Shown in pieces: positions 8,319-15,260 of a stretch of 22,815 nt of DNA. A model generated the notes under the pieces. It saw only the letters and a list, made by a program, of their open reading frames with translations. It searched no databases and was not told the DNA's origin. A program made the position numbers and the translations under genes. The stretch is from an uncultured Planctomycetaceae bacterium (GTDB taxonomy: Bacteria > Planctomycetota > Planctomycetia > Planctomycetales > Planctomycetaceae). Every line of letters begins with the position of its first letter. Position 1 is the first letter of the stretch. The DNA is taken from positions 1 to 22,815 of the forward strand of contig CALFYU010000420.1 in assembly GCA_937952455.1 (NCBI GenBank). The letters run 5' to 3'.

Positions 8319-9278
8319 GTGAAGACCGTGGCCGCAACAGCCGGCGGATTATTGAGTCGCGATTGCGACCGGCGCCGGTTTCGCGGGGCGGCGGTGGGAG
8401 TGTTGTTACTGATAGCGTGCCATGTGTTGGCTGCCGTCGGGCACGCCCAGGATGATGATTTTCCGGTCGACGAAAACTTGCCGGCCGTGGAAGCGCGACA
8501 AATCATCGTGAACGGGGGCGTCATACAACGCGTGCAGGTGATCCAGCAAAACGGCGAGAGGATTCGCGTGGTCCGGGTGGGACCGGTGAATCGGCTGGCG
8601 AATCAGGATCAGATCAACATTCAAGTCTTTCGTAACACGTTCGATCTGGAGAGCAATCGCGAAGACCTCAAGAAACAATTGCAGCGGCGCGTCGACGAAA
8701 TCGACGTCGCTTGTGAGTTGAGCGAAGAACAACAACAAAAGTTGACGCTCGCTGGGACGGGGGACATCACGCGGTTTTTCGATCAGCTAGAAGACCTCAG
8801 GGAGGAGTATGGAGCGGTCGGTGACGACCGTGCGGAAAAATTGAACGTAATGCGCGAGGCGGCAGTCCTGCGCCGCCGGTTCGAGCGAGGATTGTTCAGT
8901 GAAGAGTCGCTGTTTGCGAAATCATTGGGACGAACTCTTTCGGCGGAACAAAACGCGACGCTTGGGGATTGGACGACGTCGCGGGCACGGGCCAAATTTC
9001 AGGCACAGGTCGAGTCGGCCGTCGCCGACTTGGAAAGGCGGGCGCCGCTTAACGATTTTCAACGCGAACAACTCATCTCATGCATCACGGCCGCTTGGAA
9101 GCCGCCGCTAAAAACAGGCAAGTACGACTACTATCTCGTGTGGTATTACGCGGCGCAGGTTCCGCGGGCCACGTTCGAACTGATATTGGACGACGCGCAA
9201 ATGCAGGTTGTCGACAAGCGCATCGCCGTCGGCAAACGGATGGCGCCGCGACTCAAAAAAGAAAACTATATCGACTGA
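8319..9278 (+). CDS. Exported protein of unknown function, second of three tandem paralogues
   Basis: 319 residues from GTG 8319, preferred over GTG 8310 because GAGGAG sits eight bases upstream and because the next paralogue starts with the same Met-Lys-Thr. A signal peptide has its Arg-rich n-region at 14-22, hydrophobic core 24-40, and a probable cut after Gly-His-Ala before Gln-Asp-Asp-Asp. The mature part is mainly helical. Three blocks match the downstream gene in order: Val-Asp-Glu-Ile-Asp-Val-Ala-Cys-Glu-Leu with Gly-Asp-Ile-Thr-Arg-Phe-Phe (125-154); Gly-Leu-Phe...Ser-Leu-Phe-Ala-Lys (191-201); and Tyr-Asp-Tyr-Tyr-Leu-Val-Trp-Tyr-Tyr-Ala (269-278) to a C-terminal Glu-Asn-Tyr-Ile-Asp. 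No known domain or catalytic residue set is recognised. A GC-rich hairpin follows the stop. Confidence 0.85.
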   Translation: MKTVAATAGGLLSRDCDRRRFRGAAVGVLLLIACHVLAAVGHAQDDDFPVDENLPAVEARQIIVNGGVIQRVQVIQQNGERIRVVRVGPVNRLANQDQINIQVFRNTFDLESNREDLKKQLQRRVDEIDVACELSEEQQQKLTLAGTGDITRFFDQLEDLREEYGAVGDDRAEKLNVMREAAVLRRRFERGLFSEESLFAKSLGRTLSAEQNATLGDWTTSRARAKFQAQVESAVADLERRAPLNDFQREQLISCITAAWKPPLKTGKYDYYLVWYYAAQVPRATFELILDDAQMQVVDKRIAVGKRMAPRLKKENYID

Positions 9279-9284
9279 TTGCTA

Positions 9285-9305
9285 CGCGCGGGTTTCCCCC
9301 GCGCG
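9285..9305 (+). terminator. GC-rich hairpin after second tandem paralogue
   Basis: CGCGCGGG (9285-9292) and CCCGCGCG (9298-9305) form eight consecutive G-C pairs with a five-base loop, starting seven bases after the stop codon. No run of T follows, so it is not a classical intrinsic terminator. It may stabilise the upstream transcript or cause partial termination between two paralogues. Confidence 0.4.
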
Positions 9306-9364
9306 CGTCATGTGGCGTAACCAGGTTCAATTTTATCTCGATTTGATTCTGAAGTCTCGTACCG

Positions 9365-10219
9365 GTGAAGACCAGCATCTCGACAAATCGGACATCGACA
9401 AAACGCGATTTCCGCTGGGCCGCGTGGGCGGTGTTGTTGGGTTTGCTGGTGGTGATGTCGTCTGTCGTGAGTGCCCAGGACGACGATGGGTTGGTCAACG
9501 GCGACGCCCCGCCGCCGGTCGCGGCGAATCGGTTTCAAGTCGATGTCAACCAGTTCGATCAATGGGTGTTCAACGGCAGCCGCAACGCCCGCGAGGGCCG
9601 CAAGCGGATCGATTCGCAATTGGCGATGCGGATGAACGAAGTCGATCGCGTGTGCGACCTCGACAAAGATCAAAAGCAAAAGCTGTGGTTGGCCGCCGCG
9701 GGGGATATCAAGCGGTTTTACGACGACATGGAAAATGTGCGGGCCAAGTTCATGAACGAGCGCAACAACCCCAACGCGTTTGGAAATCTGTGGCAGGAAG
9801 TTCAACCGCTTCAGCAGAAAGTAAATTCGGGACTGTTTGACTGCGATTCGCTGTTTCACAAGACGATCCGCGGTACGCTGGACGACAAGCAGCGGGCAAA
9901 GTTTGATCGCGCTGAATTGGCGCGGCGGCAGTTTCGGTTTGAAGCCCAGGTCGGTGCTGTCGTCAGCTCGTTGGAGCAACGCATGCCGCTGACCGACGAG
10001 CAGCGCCGCCCCTTTATCAAGTTGATTCAGGAAGCCGGCCCGCCGCCGCTGAGGTTCGGGCAGTACGATCAATTTGTCGTGTGGTACTACGCATCGCGGA
10101 TTCCCAGTGCAAGCCTCAACTCGTTATTCGACGACGTGCAATTGAAGGTGCTCGACCAACAGTTGATGCGGGGCAAAAGTATGGGGCAAATCCTCAAGCG
10201 TGAAGGATACATCGAATGA
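9365..10219 (+). CDS. Exported protein of unknown function, third of three tandem paralogues
   Basis: 284 residues from GTG 9365. The bases around the start (ACCGGTGAAGACC) are identical to those around the start of the preceding paralogue, which is the main reason for choosing it; no good Shine-Dalgarno is seen. The signal peptide has its core at 19-34 and a probable cut after Val-Ser-Ala before Gln-Asp-Asp-Asp. Blocks shared with the previous gene: Met-Asn-Glu-Val-Asp-Arg-Val-Cys-Asp-Leu and Gly-Asp-Ile-Lys-Arg-Phe-Tyr (90-119); Gly-Leu-Phe-Asp-Cys-Asp-Ser-Leu-Phe-His-Lys (156-166); and Tyr-Asp-Gln-Phe-Val-Val-Trp-Tyr-Tyr-Ala (234-243) to a C-terminal Glu-Gly-Tyr-Ile-Glu. The stop overlaps the next start as ATGA. 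Function unknown; probably a periplasmic helical protein working with the toroid protein that follows. Confidence 0.85.
   Translation: MKTSISTNRTSTKRDFRWAAWAVLLGLLVVMSSVVSAQDDDGLVNGDAPPPVAANRFQVDVNQFDQWVFNGSRNAREGRKRIDSQLAMRMNEVDRVCDLDKDQKQKLWLAAAGDIKRFYDDMENVRAKFMNERNNPNAFGNLWQEVQPLQQKVNSGLFDCDSLFHKTIRGTLDDKQRAKFDRAELARRQFRFEAQVGAVVSSLEQRMPLTDEQRRPFIKLIQEAGPPPLRFGQYDQFVVWYYASRIPSASLNSLFDDVQLKVLDQQLMRGKSMGQILKREGYIE
10202..10207 (+). promoter_or_regulatory. Ribosome binding site, toroid-protein gene
   Basis: GAAGGA lies eight bases before ATG 10216, inside the end of the previous coding region. It supports the overlapping ATG over the second ATG six bases later. Confidence 0.65.
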
Positions 10220-11298
10220 GTATGCATAAAACGATGCCCAAGAGGATAAAGCGATGCCCGCTGCGATGCGCAGTTGCGGCGGTCGTGTGCGGTCTGATAT
10301 GGGGCCAACTGCCCGCGACGGCGCAGGCGCAAATTCCCAGCATCCGTCACGGCGACGTGGTTCCCCGTGACGTGCGCGAGATGTACGACCGCGGCATGCA
10401 GTTTTTGGCGTCGTCGCAACAAGCCGACGGTTCCTGGGCCGACGGCCAAACCGGTCCGGGCGTAACGGGGCTGGGGTTGATGGTGTTTCTTGCTTCGGGC
10501 GAAGATCCGAATTACGGTCAGTATAGCAACAACATTCGCCGCTGTTTGCGGAACATTATTTCCAATCAGGACGCCAGCACCGGGTACTTTGGCAACAGTA
10601 TGTACCACCATGGGTTCGCCATGTTGGCGCTGTCGGAGGCGTATGGCGCGGTCGACGAACGGAACCTTTGGCCGCCCGGTGAAAAGCAAAAGGCCCGGTC
10701 GATCGGGGAATCGTTGGAACTGGCCGTCCGCGCGGCCATTACTTCGCAAAACAAAAACCCGCTCAATGCCTGGCGGTATTCGCCTAATTCCACGGACGCG
10801 GACACGTCGGTGAGCGGCTCGGTAATGGTCGGCTTGCTGGCGGCGCGCAACGCCGGGATCGAAGTCCCGGATGAATGCATCGACAAGGCGGTGAACTACT
10901 ACGCCAGCATGACGTCCGGCTCGGGCGAAGTCGGCTATTCGGGGTTGGGGGGCTTCGGCGATTCGCTGGCGCGGAGTTCGATCGCCACGTTGATCTATGC
11001 CGTCGCGCATCGCAAGGACCTCGACAAATATAAGGCGACGGTCAAATATCTGACCGCCCGGCTGGAAAGTGAAACCGGCAGTTGGCCGGAATATGCCCGC
11101 TACTATCAGGCGCAGGCCCTGTTTCAAGGAGACGTCGAAGCATGGGAGAAGTGGAACAAGATGCTCATTCGACGGCTCAAAACCGTTCAGCAAGACAACG
11201 GCAGTTTTCAGGGGCAATTCGGACCGTCGCTGACGACGTCGATGAACCTGTTGGCGTTGGCGTTGAACTATCGATTTCTGCCGATTTACGAGCGGTGA
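10216..11298 (+). CDS. Exported prenyltransferase/squalene-oxidase-repeat (alpha-toroid) protein
   Basis: 360 residues from ATG 10216, overlapping the previous stop as ATGA. A signal peptide has its core at about 18-36 and a probable cut after Ala-Gln-Ala. The mature part has terpenoid-cyclase-like toroid repeats. The clearest are Gln-Phe-Leu-Ala-Ser-Ser-Gln-Gln-Ala-Asp-Gly-Ser-Trp (62-74) with a following Gly-Leu-Gly-Leu-Met helix, a His-His-Gly-Phe-Ala-Met-Leu-Ala-Leu-Ser-Glu helix (131-141), Asp-Ala-Asp-Thr-Ser-Val-Ser-Gly-Ser (194-202), and a last Gln-Gln-Asp-Asn-Gly-Ser-Phe-Gln (325-332). This resembles QW motifs of squalene cyclases, but 360 residues make half a cyclase and no Asp-x-Asp-Asp acid motif is present. 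Similar exported proteins are common in Planctomycetota. I infer a binding or scaffold role rather than lipid cyclisation. Confidence 0.85.
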   Translation: MSMHKTMPKRIKRCPLRCAVAAVVCGLIWGQLPATAQAQIPSIRHGDVVPRDVREMYDRGMQFLASSQQADGSWADGQTGPGVTGLGLMVFLASGEDPNYGQYSNNIRRCLRNIISNQDASTGYFGNSMYHHGFAMLALSEAYGAVDERNLWPPGEKQKARSIGESLELAVRAAITSQNKNPLNAWRYSPNSTDADTSVSGSVMVGLLAARNAGIEVPDECIDKAVNYYASMTSGSGEVGYSGLGGFGDSLARSSIATLIYAVAHRKDLDKYKATVKYLTARLESETGSWPEYARYYQAQALFQGDVEAWEKWNKMLIRRLKTVQQDNGSFQGQFGPSLTTSMNLLALALNYRFLPIYER

Positions 11299-11301
11299 AC
11301 C

Positions 11302-14070
11302 ATGAGTTGTAAAAGCGCTGTATTGCTGTTGATGATCTGTGGGGCCTGTGTGTCAGGCGGATGGGGGCAGCTTTGCGCCGAAGAGAGTCCGCCGGGTGAC
11401 GAAGCGATTTTGCGGTTGGCCAGCGGCGATTTTATCACCGGGCGCCTGGGTGACTCGGCGACGCCGGATGTCATCAATTGGTATTCCCCGGATTTCACCG
11501 GGCCGTTGGCGTTTCCCGTGGGTCGCGTGGTGACGGTGCATTTCCCCGTCGGCCAAGAACGTCCGCAGCCGACCGGCGATTATTGCGTCGAACTGTCTGG
11601 CGGCGACCAATTGTTCGGCAATCTGGTCAGTCTGACGGCCGACAACATTGTGTTGGACGTCAAGCGTTTCGGACGGCTGAAAATTCAGCGGAGTCATATC
11701 CGGCGGATTCTGAGTTGGGGCAAGGGGGCGGAGGTCGTCTATCAGGGGCCGCGCGGCTTGCAGGGCTGGGATCATTCGGACGAAAACGCCAAGTGGACCG
11801 ATGAAGGGGGACAATTGGTCACCGACGCCCAGGACGCTTTTTTGCACGGCGACGTGGGCATTCCCGCGCAAGCCGGCATCGAATTCGAGATCTCCTGGAA
11901 GGAAAAAGCCGACTTCGTGATCGCGTTCGGTGTGGACAACAATCCCAAGAACATTCAACAGGCGTTTCGCATCGAAGTCTGGGAGCAGGACTTGGTGTTG
12001 ATGCGCGAGACGGATGACGAAGTCGACGTAACGTCGCTGCTCAAGTTAAAGCCCAACGACGGGCGCTTGCATTTGCAGGCGTACCTCGACCAAAAGAACA
12101 GCCGCATATTTGTGTACACGGCCGACGGGCGTCGGCTGGGAGATTTGGAAGTCGCCCGGGGAAATGGTGCGGGGAAATTCACCTACCCTGCGGTGCGGTT
12201 GATGAACAAACGGGGTGATCTGCGGCTGGAACGGCTCCGAATTACGGAATGGAACGGTGAAGCCCCGCACAACGTTCAGGGAGAGACGTCGCGCACGCAT
12301 CTCGCCGACGGAACGATCCTCAACGGCGGCGTGGAGTCGTATGATCCTGAAGCTCGGCAATTCATTGTGCTCAAAGACAAAAAGCCGGTCCGTATTGATG
12401 AGAATCAAGTCGTCAGTTTCTCGATGCCCGCCGAGATCCCGGAGGAGCCGCGGGCGATCAATGCCATCTTTCCTGACAACAATCGTCTGAGCGGGTCGAT
12501 CGTGAAGATCGAGGATGGCAAGCTGTCGATGAAGTGTCCGGGGATCGTGGGGAACGTGGTTTTTCCGGTTGCTGACTTGCATTCATTGGCGAGCACGCAA
12601 AAGAATCCGCCTGCCCCCGCCGGCAAAGAACGGGAAGGGCGCTTGGAGATTGACGGGCTGCGACTGCGGGGACATCTCGTCGACGGTCGTGGAGAAGGGG
12701 AGGCAAGCTGTCTGGTGTTTCATCCGCGGGAAGCTTCCTCGGGCAGCCCGCTCCGCATAGGTGTTGCGGGGCGGATCGTCTATCGCGATCCGCCGCCGCC
12801 GGAGCCTCAACAACCAGTGCAACAGCGAGGCCGCGTGATCCGACGCCGCGGCGGGTTCTGGGGAAATGTGATCGAAAAGCTCTCGACGGGTGAGTCATCG
12901 GCTTCGGCGCAGGTCCCGGCCGGGCGGGCGATTCATCTCCGGACCGGAGACGTGATTCCCGGAACGGTCAAACAGATCGACGAACGGGGCGTCTATTTCG
13001 ACTCGGGGATGACCGACGCAAAATTCGTCCCGAACGAGAAGGTCAAGGCGGTGGAATTCGTCAAGGCACAATCGACGATTCGTTTCAGCAAAGATAAGCG
13101 GGAGCGGCTATTGACCTTGCCCCGGATGCAAAAGCACAACCCACCCACGCACCTGATCCGCTCAATCAAGGGGGATTACCTGCGAGGGCGGGTGGTCGGC
13201 ATGGACGACGAGTATCTGACGGTCGAAGTCCGGCTGGAAAACAAGCGGATTCCCCGCGCCAACGTGTCGCGGATCATTTGGCTGCACGGTGATAATTTGG
13301 AGCAAGACGAGTCCAAGCCGGAAGATGAACCGGCGCCGACTCCCACGGCTGCAATGCGGGTGCAGGCGCTCCGCAGCGACTCCAACCGGCTGACGTTCGA
13401 ACCGCTCGAAGTCGCAGGTGCCACGCTTTCAGGCACGAGCGATGTTTTGGGCAAATGCCAGGTAGAGATCCGGGTGATTGACCAACTCATATTTGGTGCG
13501 GCGATCGAGGCGGCGGCTGCCAAATTGACCTACCATCAGTGGACGCTGCAAAACGCGGTGGAGCCGAAGTATCTGTCAGCCACGGACATCCAAGGGACCG
13601 GTTTGGAATCCGCGATGGTGGGCCAAGCGGCACCGGATTTCACGTTGAAGTTGCTCGAAGGGGGCGACTTTCACCTCGACGACTATAAAGGGAAGATTGT
13701 CGTGCTGGATTTTTGGGCTACTTGGTGCGGTCCGTGTATGCAGTCCATGCCGCACATCGTCGGCGTGGCCCGTGAGTTTGAAGACCAGCAGGTGCAGTTG
13801 ATCGCGGTCAATTTGGAGGAAGATCCACAGCGGATCCGCGCCACATTGGAACGTCTCAAATTGGATCCACAGGTTGTGTTGGACCAGGACGGCGCGGTCG
13901 CTGACAAATATTCGGCCACGTCGATTCCGCAGACGGTGATCATCGATCGCGAGGGCAAGATCGCTCGGCTGTTTGTCGGCGGCGGACCACAAATCGGCGA
14001 ACAGCTTCGCACGGCGCTGCAAGAAGTCGTCTCGGGTAAGGCACGAAAGAAAGAGGAGCCTGCGCCATAG
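11302..14070 (+). CDS. Exported multi-repeat protein with C-terminal TlpA-like thioredoxin domain
   Basis: 922 residues from ATG 11302, three bases after the previous stop. The N-terminal signal peptide is cut near residue 26. The body has short beta-rich repeats with the pattern (Leu/Ile)-x-x-Gly-Asp-x-(Ile/Leu)-x-Gly, each about 45 residues: near 36-82, 94-138, 330-375, 388-430, 447-495, 543-587 and 616-661. They look like small SH3- or Sm-like barrels. A LamG/DUF1080-like jelly roll (about 150-318) sits among them. A redoxin domain starts near 773 (Gly-Gln-Ala-Ala-Pro-Asp-Phe-Thr-Leu) with Trp808-Cys809-Gly-Pro-Cys812 and the cis-proline Pro876 in Ser-Ile-Pro-Gln-Thr, so all thioredoxin-fold active residues are present. 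Likely a periplasmic thiol-disulfide protein targeted by its repeats. The gene closes the co-directional block and faces the endonuclease V gene convergently across 71 bases. Confidence 0.9.
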   Translation: MSCKSAVLLLMICGACVSGGWGQLCAEESPPGDEAILRLASGDFITGRLGDSATPDVINWYSPDFTGPLAFPVGRVVTVHFPVGQERPQPTGDYCVELSGGDQLFGNLVSLTADNIVLDVKRFGRLKIQRSHIRRILSWGKGAEVVYQGPRGLQGWDHSDENAKWTDEGGQLVTDAQDAFLHGDVGIPAQAGIEFEISWKEKADFVIAFGVDNNPKNIQQAFRIEVWEQDLVLMRETDDEVDVTSLLKLKPNDGRLHLQAYLDQKNSRIFVYTADGRRLGDLEVARGNGAGKFTYPAVRLMNKRGDLRLERLRITEWNGEAPHNVQGETSRTHLADGTILNGGVESYDPEARQFIVLKDKKPVRIDENQVVSFSMPAEIPEEPRAINAIFPDNNRLSGSIVKIEDGKLSMKCPGIVGNVVFPVADLHSLASTQKNPPAPAGKEREGRLEIDGLRLRGHLVDGRGEGEASCLVFHPREASSGSPLRIGVAGRIVYRDPPPPEPQQPVQQRGRVIRRRGGFWGNVIEKLSTGESSASAQVPAGRAIHLRTGDVIPGTVKQIDERGVYFDSGMTDAKFVPNEKVKAVEFVKAQSTIRFSKDKRERLLTLPRMQKHNPPTHLIRSIKGDYLRGRVVGMDDEYLTVEVRLENKRIPRANVSRIIWLHGDNLEQDESKPEDEPAPTPTAAMRVQALRSDSNRLTFEPLEVAGATLSGTSDVLGKCQVEIRVIDQLIFGAAIEAAAAKLTYHQWTLQNAVEPKYLSATDIQGTGLESAMVGQAAPDFTLKLLEGGDFHLDDYKGKIVVLDFWATWCGPCMQSMPHIVGVAREFEDQQVQLIAVNLEEDPQRIRATLERLKLDPQVVLDQDGAVADKYSATSIPQTVIIDREGKIARLFVGGGPQIGEQLRTALQEVVSGKARKKEEPAP

Positions 14071-14141
14071 CGACGTGATTGCGTCTTGGTTCCCGTGCGG
14101 ACTGACGGACAAGCCGCCGGTGGCACCCTCGCTGCTGAACG

Positions 14142-15137
14142 TTATTGTGCGGCGGCGGAAATGCGGCGGACTTCTTCTCGGCTGAGTTTGTCGGCCCAAT
14201 AGATCGGTTCGGGGAGACGATGTCCGGCGAGTAATTGTTGTGCGGCGCCCAACGCCGTGTCAAAATCGACGCGATGCCCGGGTGAGACAAAAATCGGTTT
14301 GGAGGTGGCCCGCGACTTCAGGGCCATGCCCAAGACCTCGTCGTCGTCGACGACGGGGCGCGCTTCGCGATGGGTCATGGCATCGAGATCGACCGTTCCG
14401 CACAGCAGCTTTTTGCTGATCCCCACCGTCGGCAAGTCGGCGACGACGCCCAGCATGCTGGCGATGCCCATGCGATGGTTGTGCAGCACGCCGTTGCCGT
14501 CGACAAAAATCACATCGGCCAGTTGCTCTTCCCGGCGGGCCTCTTGGATCAGTCGCAAAAGCAGCGGCAGCTCACGAAAACCCAAGAATGTGGGGACGTA
14601 GGGAAATTCGACCGTCATGGTGAGCGTCGTGGACCAGAGCAAGCGGTGCGTGTGGGCGTCGACGAGGGCATATCCGGCGACGGCCCGGTCTTCGGTGATG
14701 TATGAGACATCGACCCCGCCGACAGTTTGCGGACGGTGGCGAGGCGGCAATAGTCGCAGCCGCTTGGTGCAGTCGGCCTGAAACGACCGCAATTTGCATA
14801 GCGGCCTGGTCGATTCGAATCCGTCGAAGAAGTAGTGGGACAACTCGACGGCATCATTTTCAACGGCGATGCCTTCGGCTCGCAGCCGCTGCTGTTTTTC
14901 GGCTGGGTCGCCGGTGAAATACAGACCGAGTTTGCCCCCCGCGCGGACGATGCGATGCACCGGAAGATCCACCGCTTCGGCCGGATCCAGCACGAATCCG
15001 CCGACCCATCGCGTGGCATTTTCGCTACCCAGCGCCTCGGCCAACGTGGCATAGGTGGTCACGCGACCCGGTGGGATTTGCGCAATCAGGTCGCGCAAGG
15101 CGGCGGGCAGATCGGGAATGTCGACGTCGAACGTCAT
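14142..15137 (-). CDS. Alkyltransferase-like protein (Cys-less) fused to endonuclease V
   Basis: 331 residues from ATG 15137. The frame stays open to ATG 15248, but the extra 37 residues are Cys-rich and unlike the family. Residues 5-95 are an O6-alkylguanine-DNA alkyltransferase-like domain: Ile-Pro-Pro-Gly-Arg-Val-Thr-Thr-Tyr (21-29), the Arg finger region Arg43-Trp-Val-Gly, and Pro-Val60-His-Arg where active enzymes have Pro-Cys-His-Arg. The acceptor Cys is lost, as in ATL proteins, which bind alkylated guanine and flag it for excision repair. Residues ~115-328 are endonuclease V, which nicks DNA near deoxyinosine: Gly-Val-Asp143-Val-Ser, Phe-Pro-Tyr180-Val-Pro...Phe-Arg-Glu189, Val-Asp213-Gly-Asn-Gly, His219, then Gly-His-Arg-Val-Asp and Arg-Leu-Pro-Glu-Pro. 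Aligned from memory with E. coli Nfi, the catalytic Asp, Glu, Asp and His are all present. Acts in cytoplasmic DNA repair. Confidence 0.92.
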   Translation of the reverse strand: MTFDVDIPDLPAALRDLIAQIPPGRVTTYATLAEALGSENATRWVGGFVLDPAEAVDLPVHRIVRAGGKLGLYFTGDPAEKQQRLRAEGIAVENDAVELSHYFFDGFESTRPLCKLRSFQADCTKRLRLLPPRHRPQTVGGVDVSYITEDRAVAGYALVDAHTHRLLWSTTLTMTVEFPYVPTFLGFRELPLLLRLIQEARREEQLADVIFVDGNGVLHNHRMGIASMLGVVADLPTVGISKKLLCGTVDLDAMTHREARPVVDDDEVLGMALKSRATSKPIFVSPGHRVDFDTALGAAQQLLAGHRLPEPIYWADKLSREEVRRISAAAQ

Positions 15138-15260
15138 CAAACGGCACAGTATGCGGCAACGGGCAAGGCTCGGCGGGGAGCATTCCCCACGCCTGCACGA
15201 TGACAGAATCGTGCCGCAAAGGCAATCGCGGGCGGCAATGCCCGACATCCGCGGGAATCG

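Noticed and set aside
10216..11298. A true squalene-hopene cyclase
   Set aside because: About half the usual length, exported, and without the Asp-x-Asp-Asp acid motif; Asp-Ala-Asp-Thr near 194-197 is not enough.
14071..14141. Bidirectional terminator between the convergent redoxin and endonuclease V genes
   Set aside because: No stem with a T-run on either strand; GCCGCC/GGTGGC leaves no loop.
15138..15248. A longer N-terminus for the ATL-endonuclease V gene from ATG 15248
   Set aside because: The 37 extra residues contain six Cys and no family similarity; the alkyltransferase-like domain fits a start at 15137. It cannot be excluded without N-terminal data.
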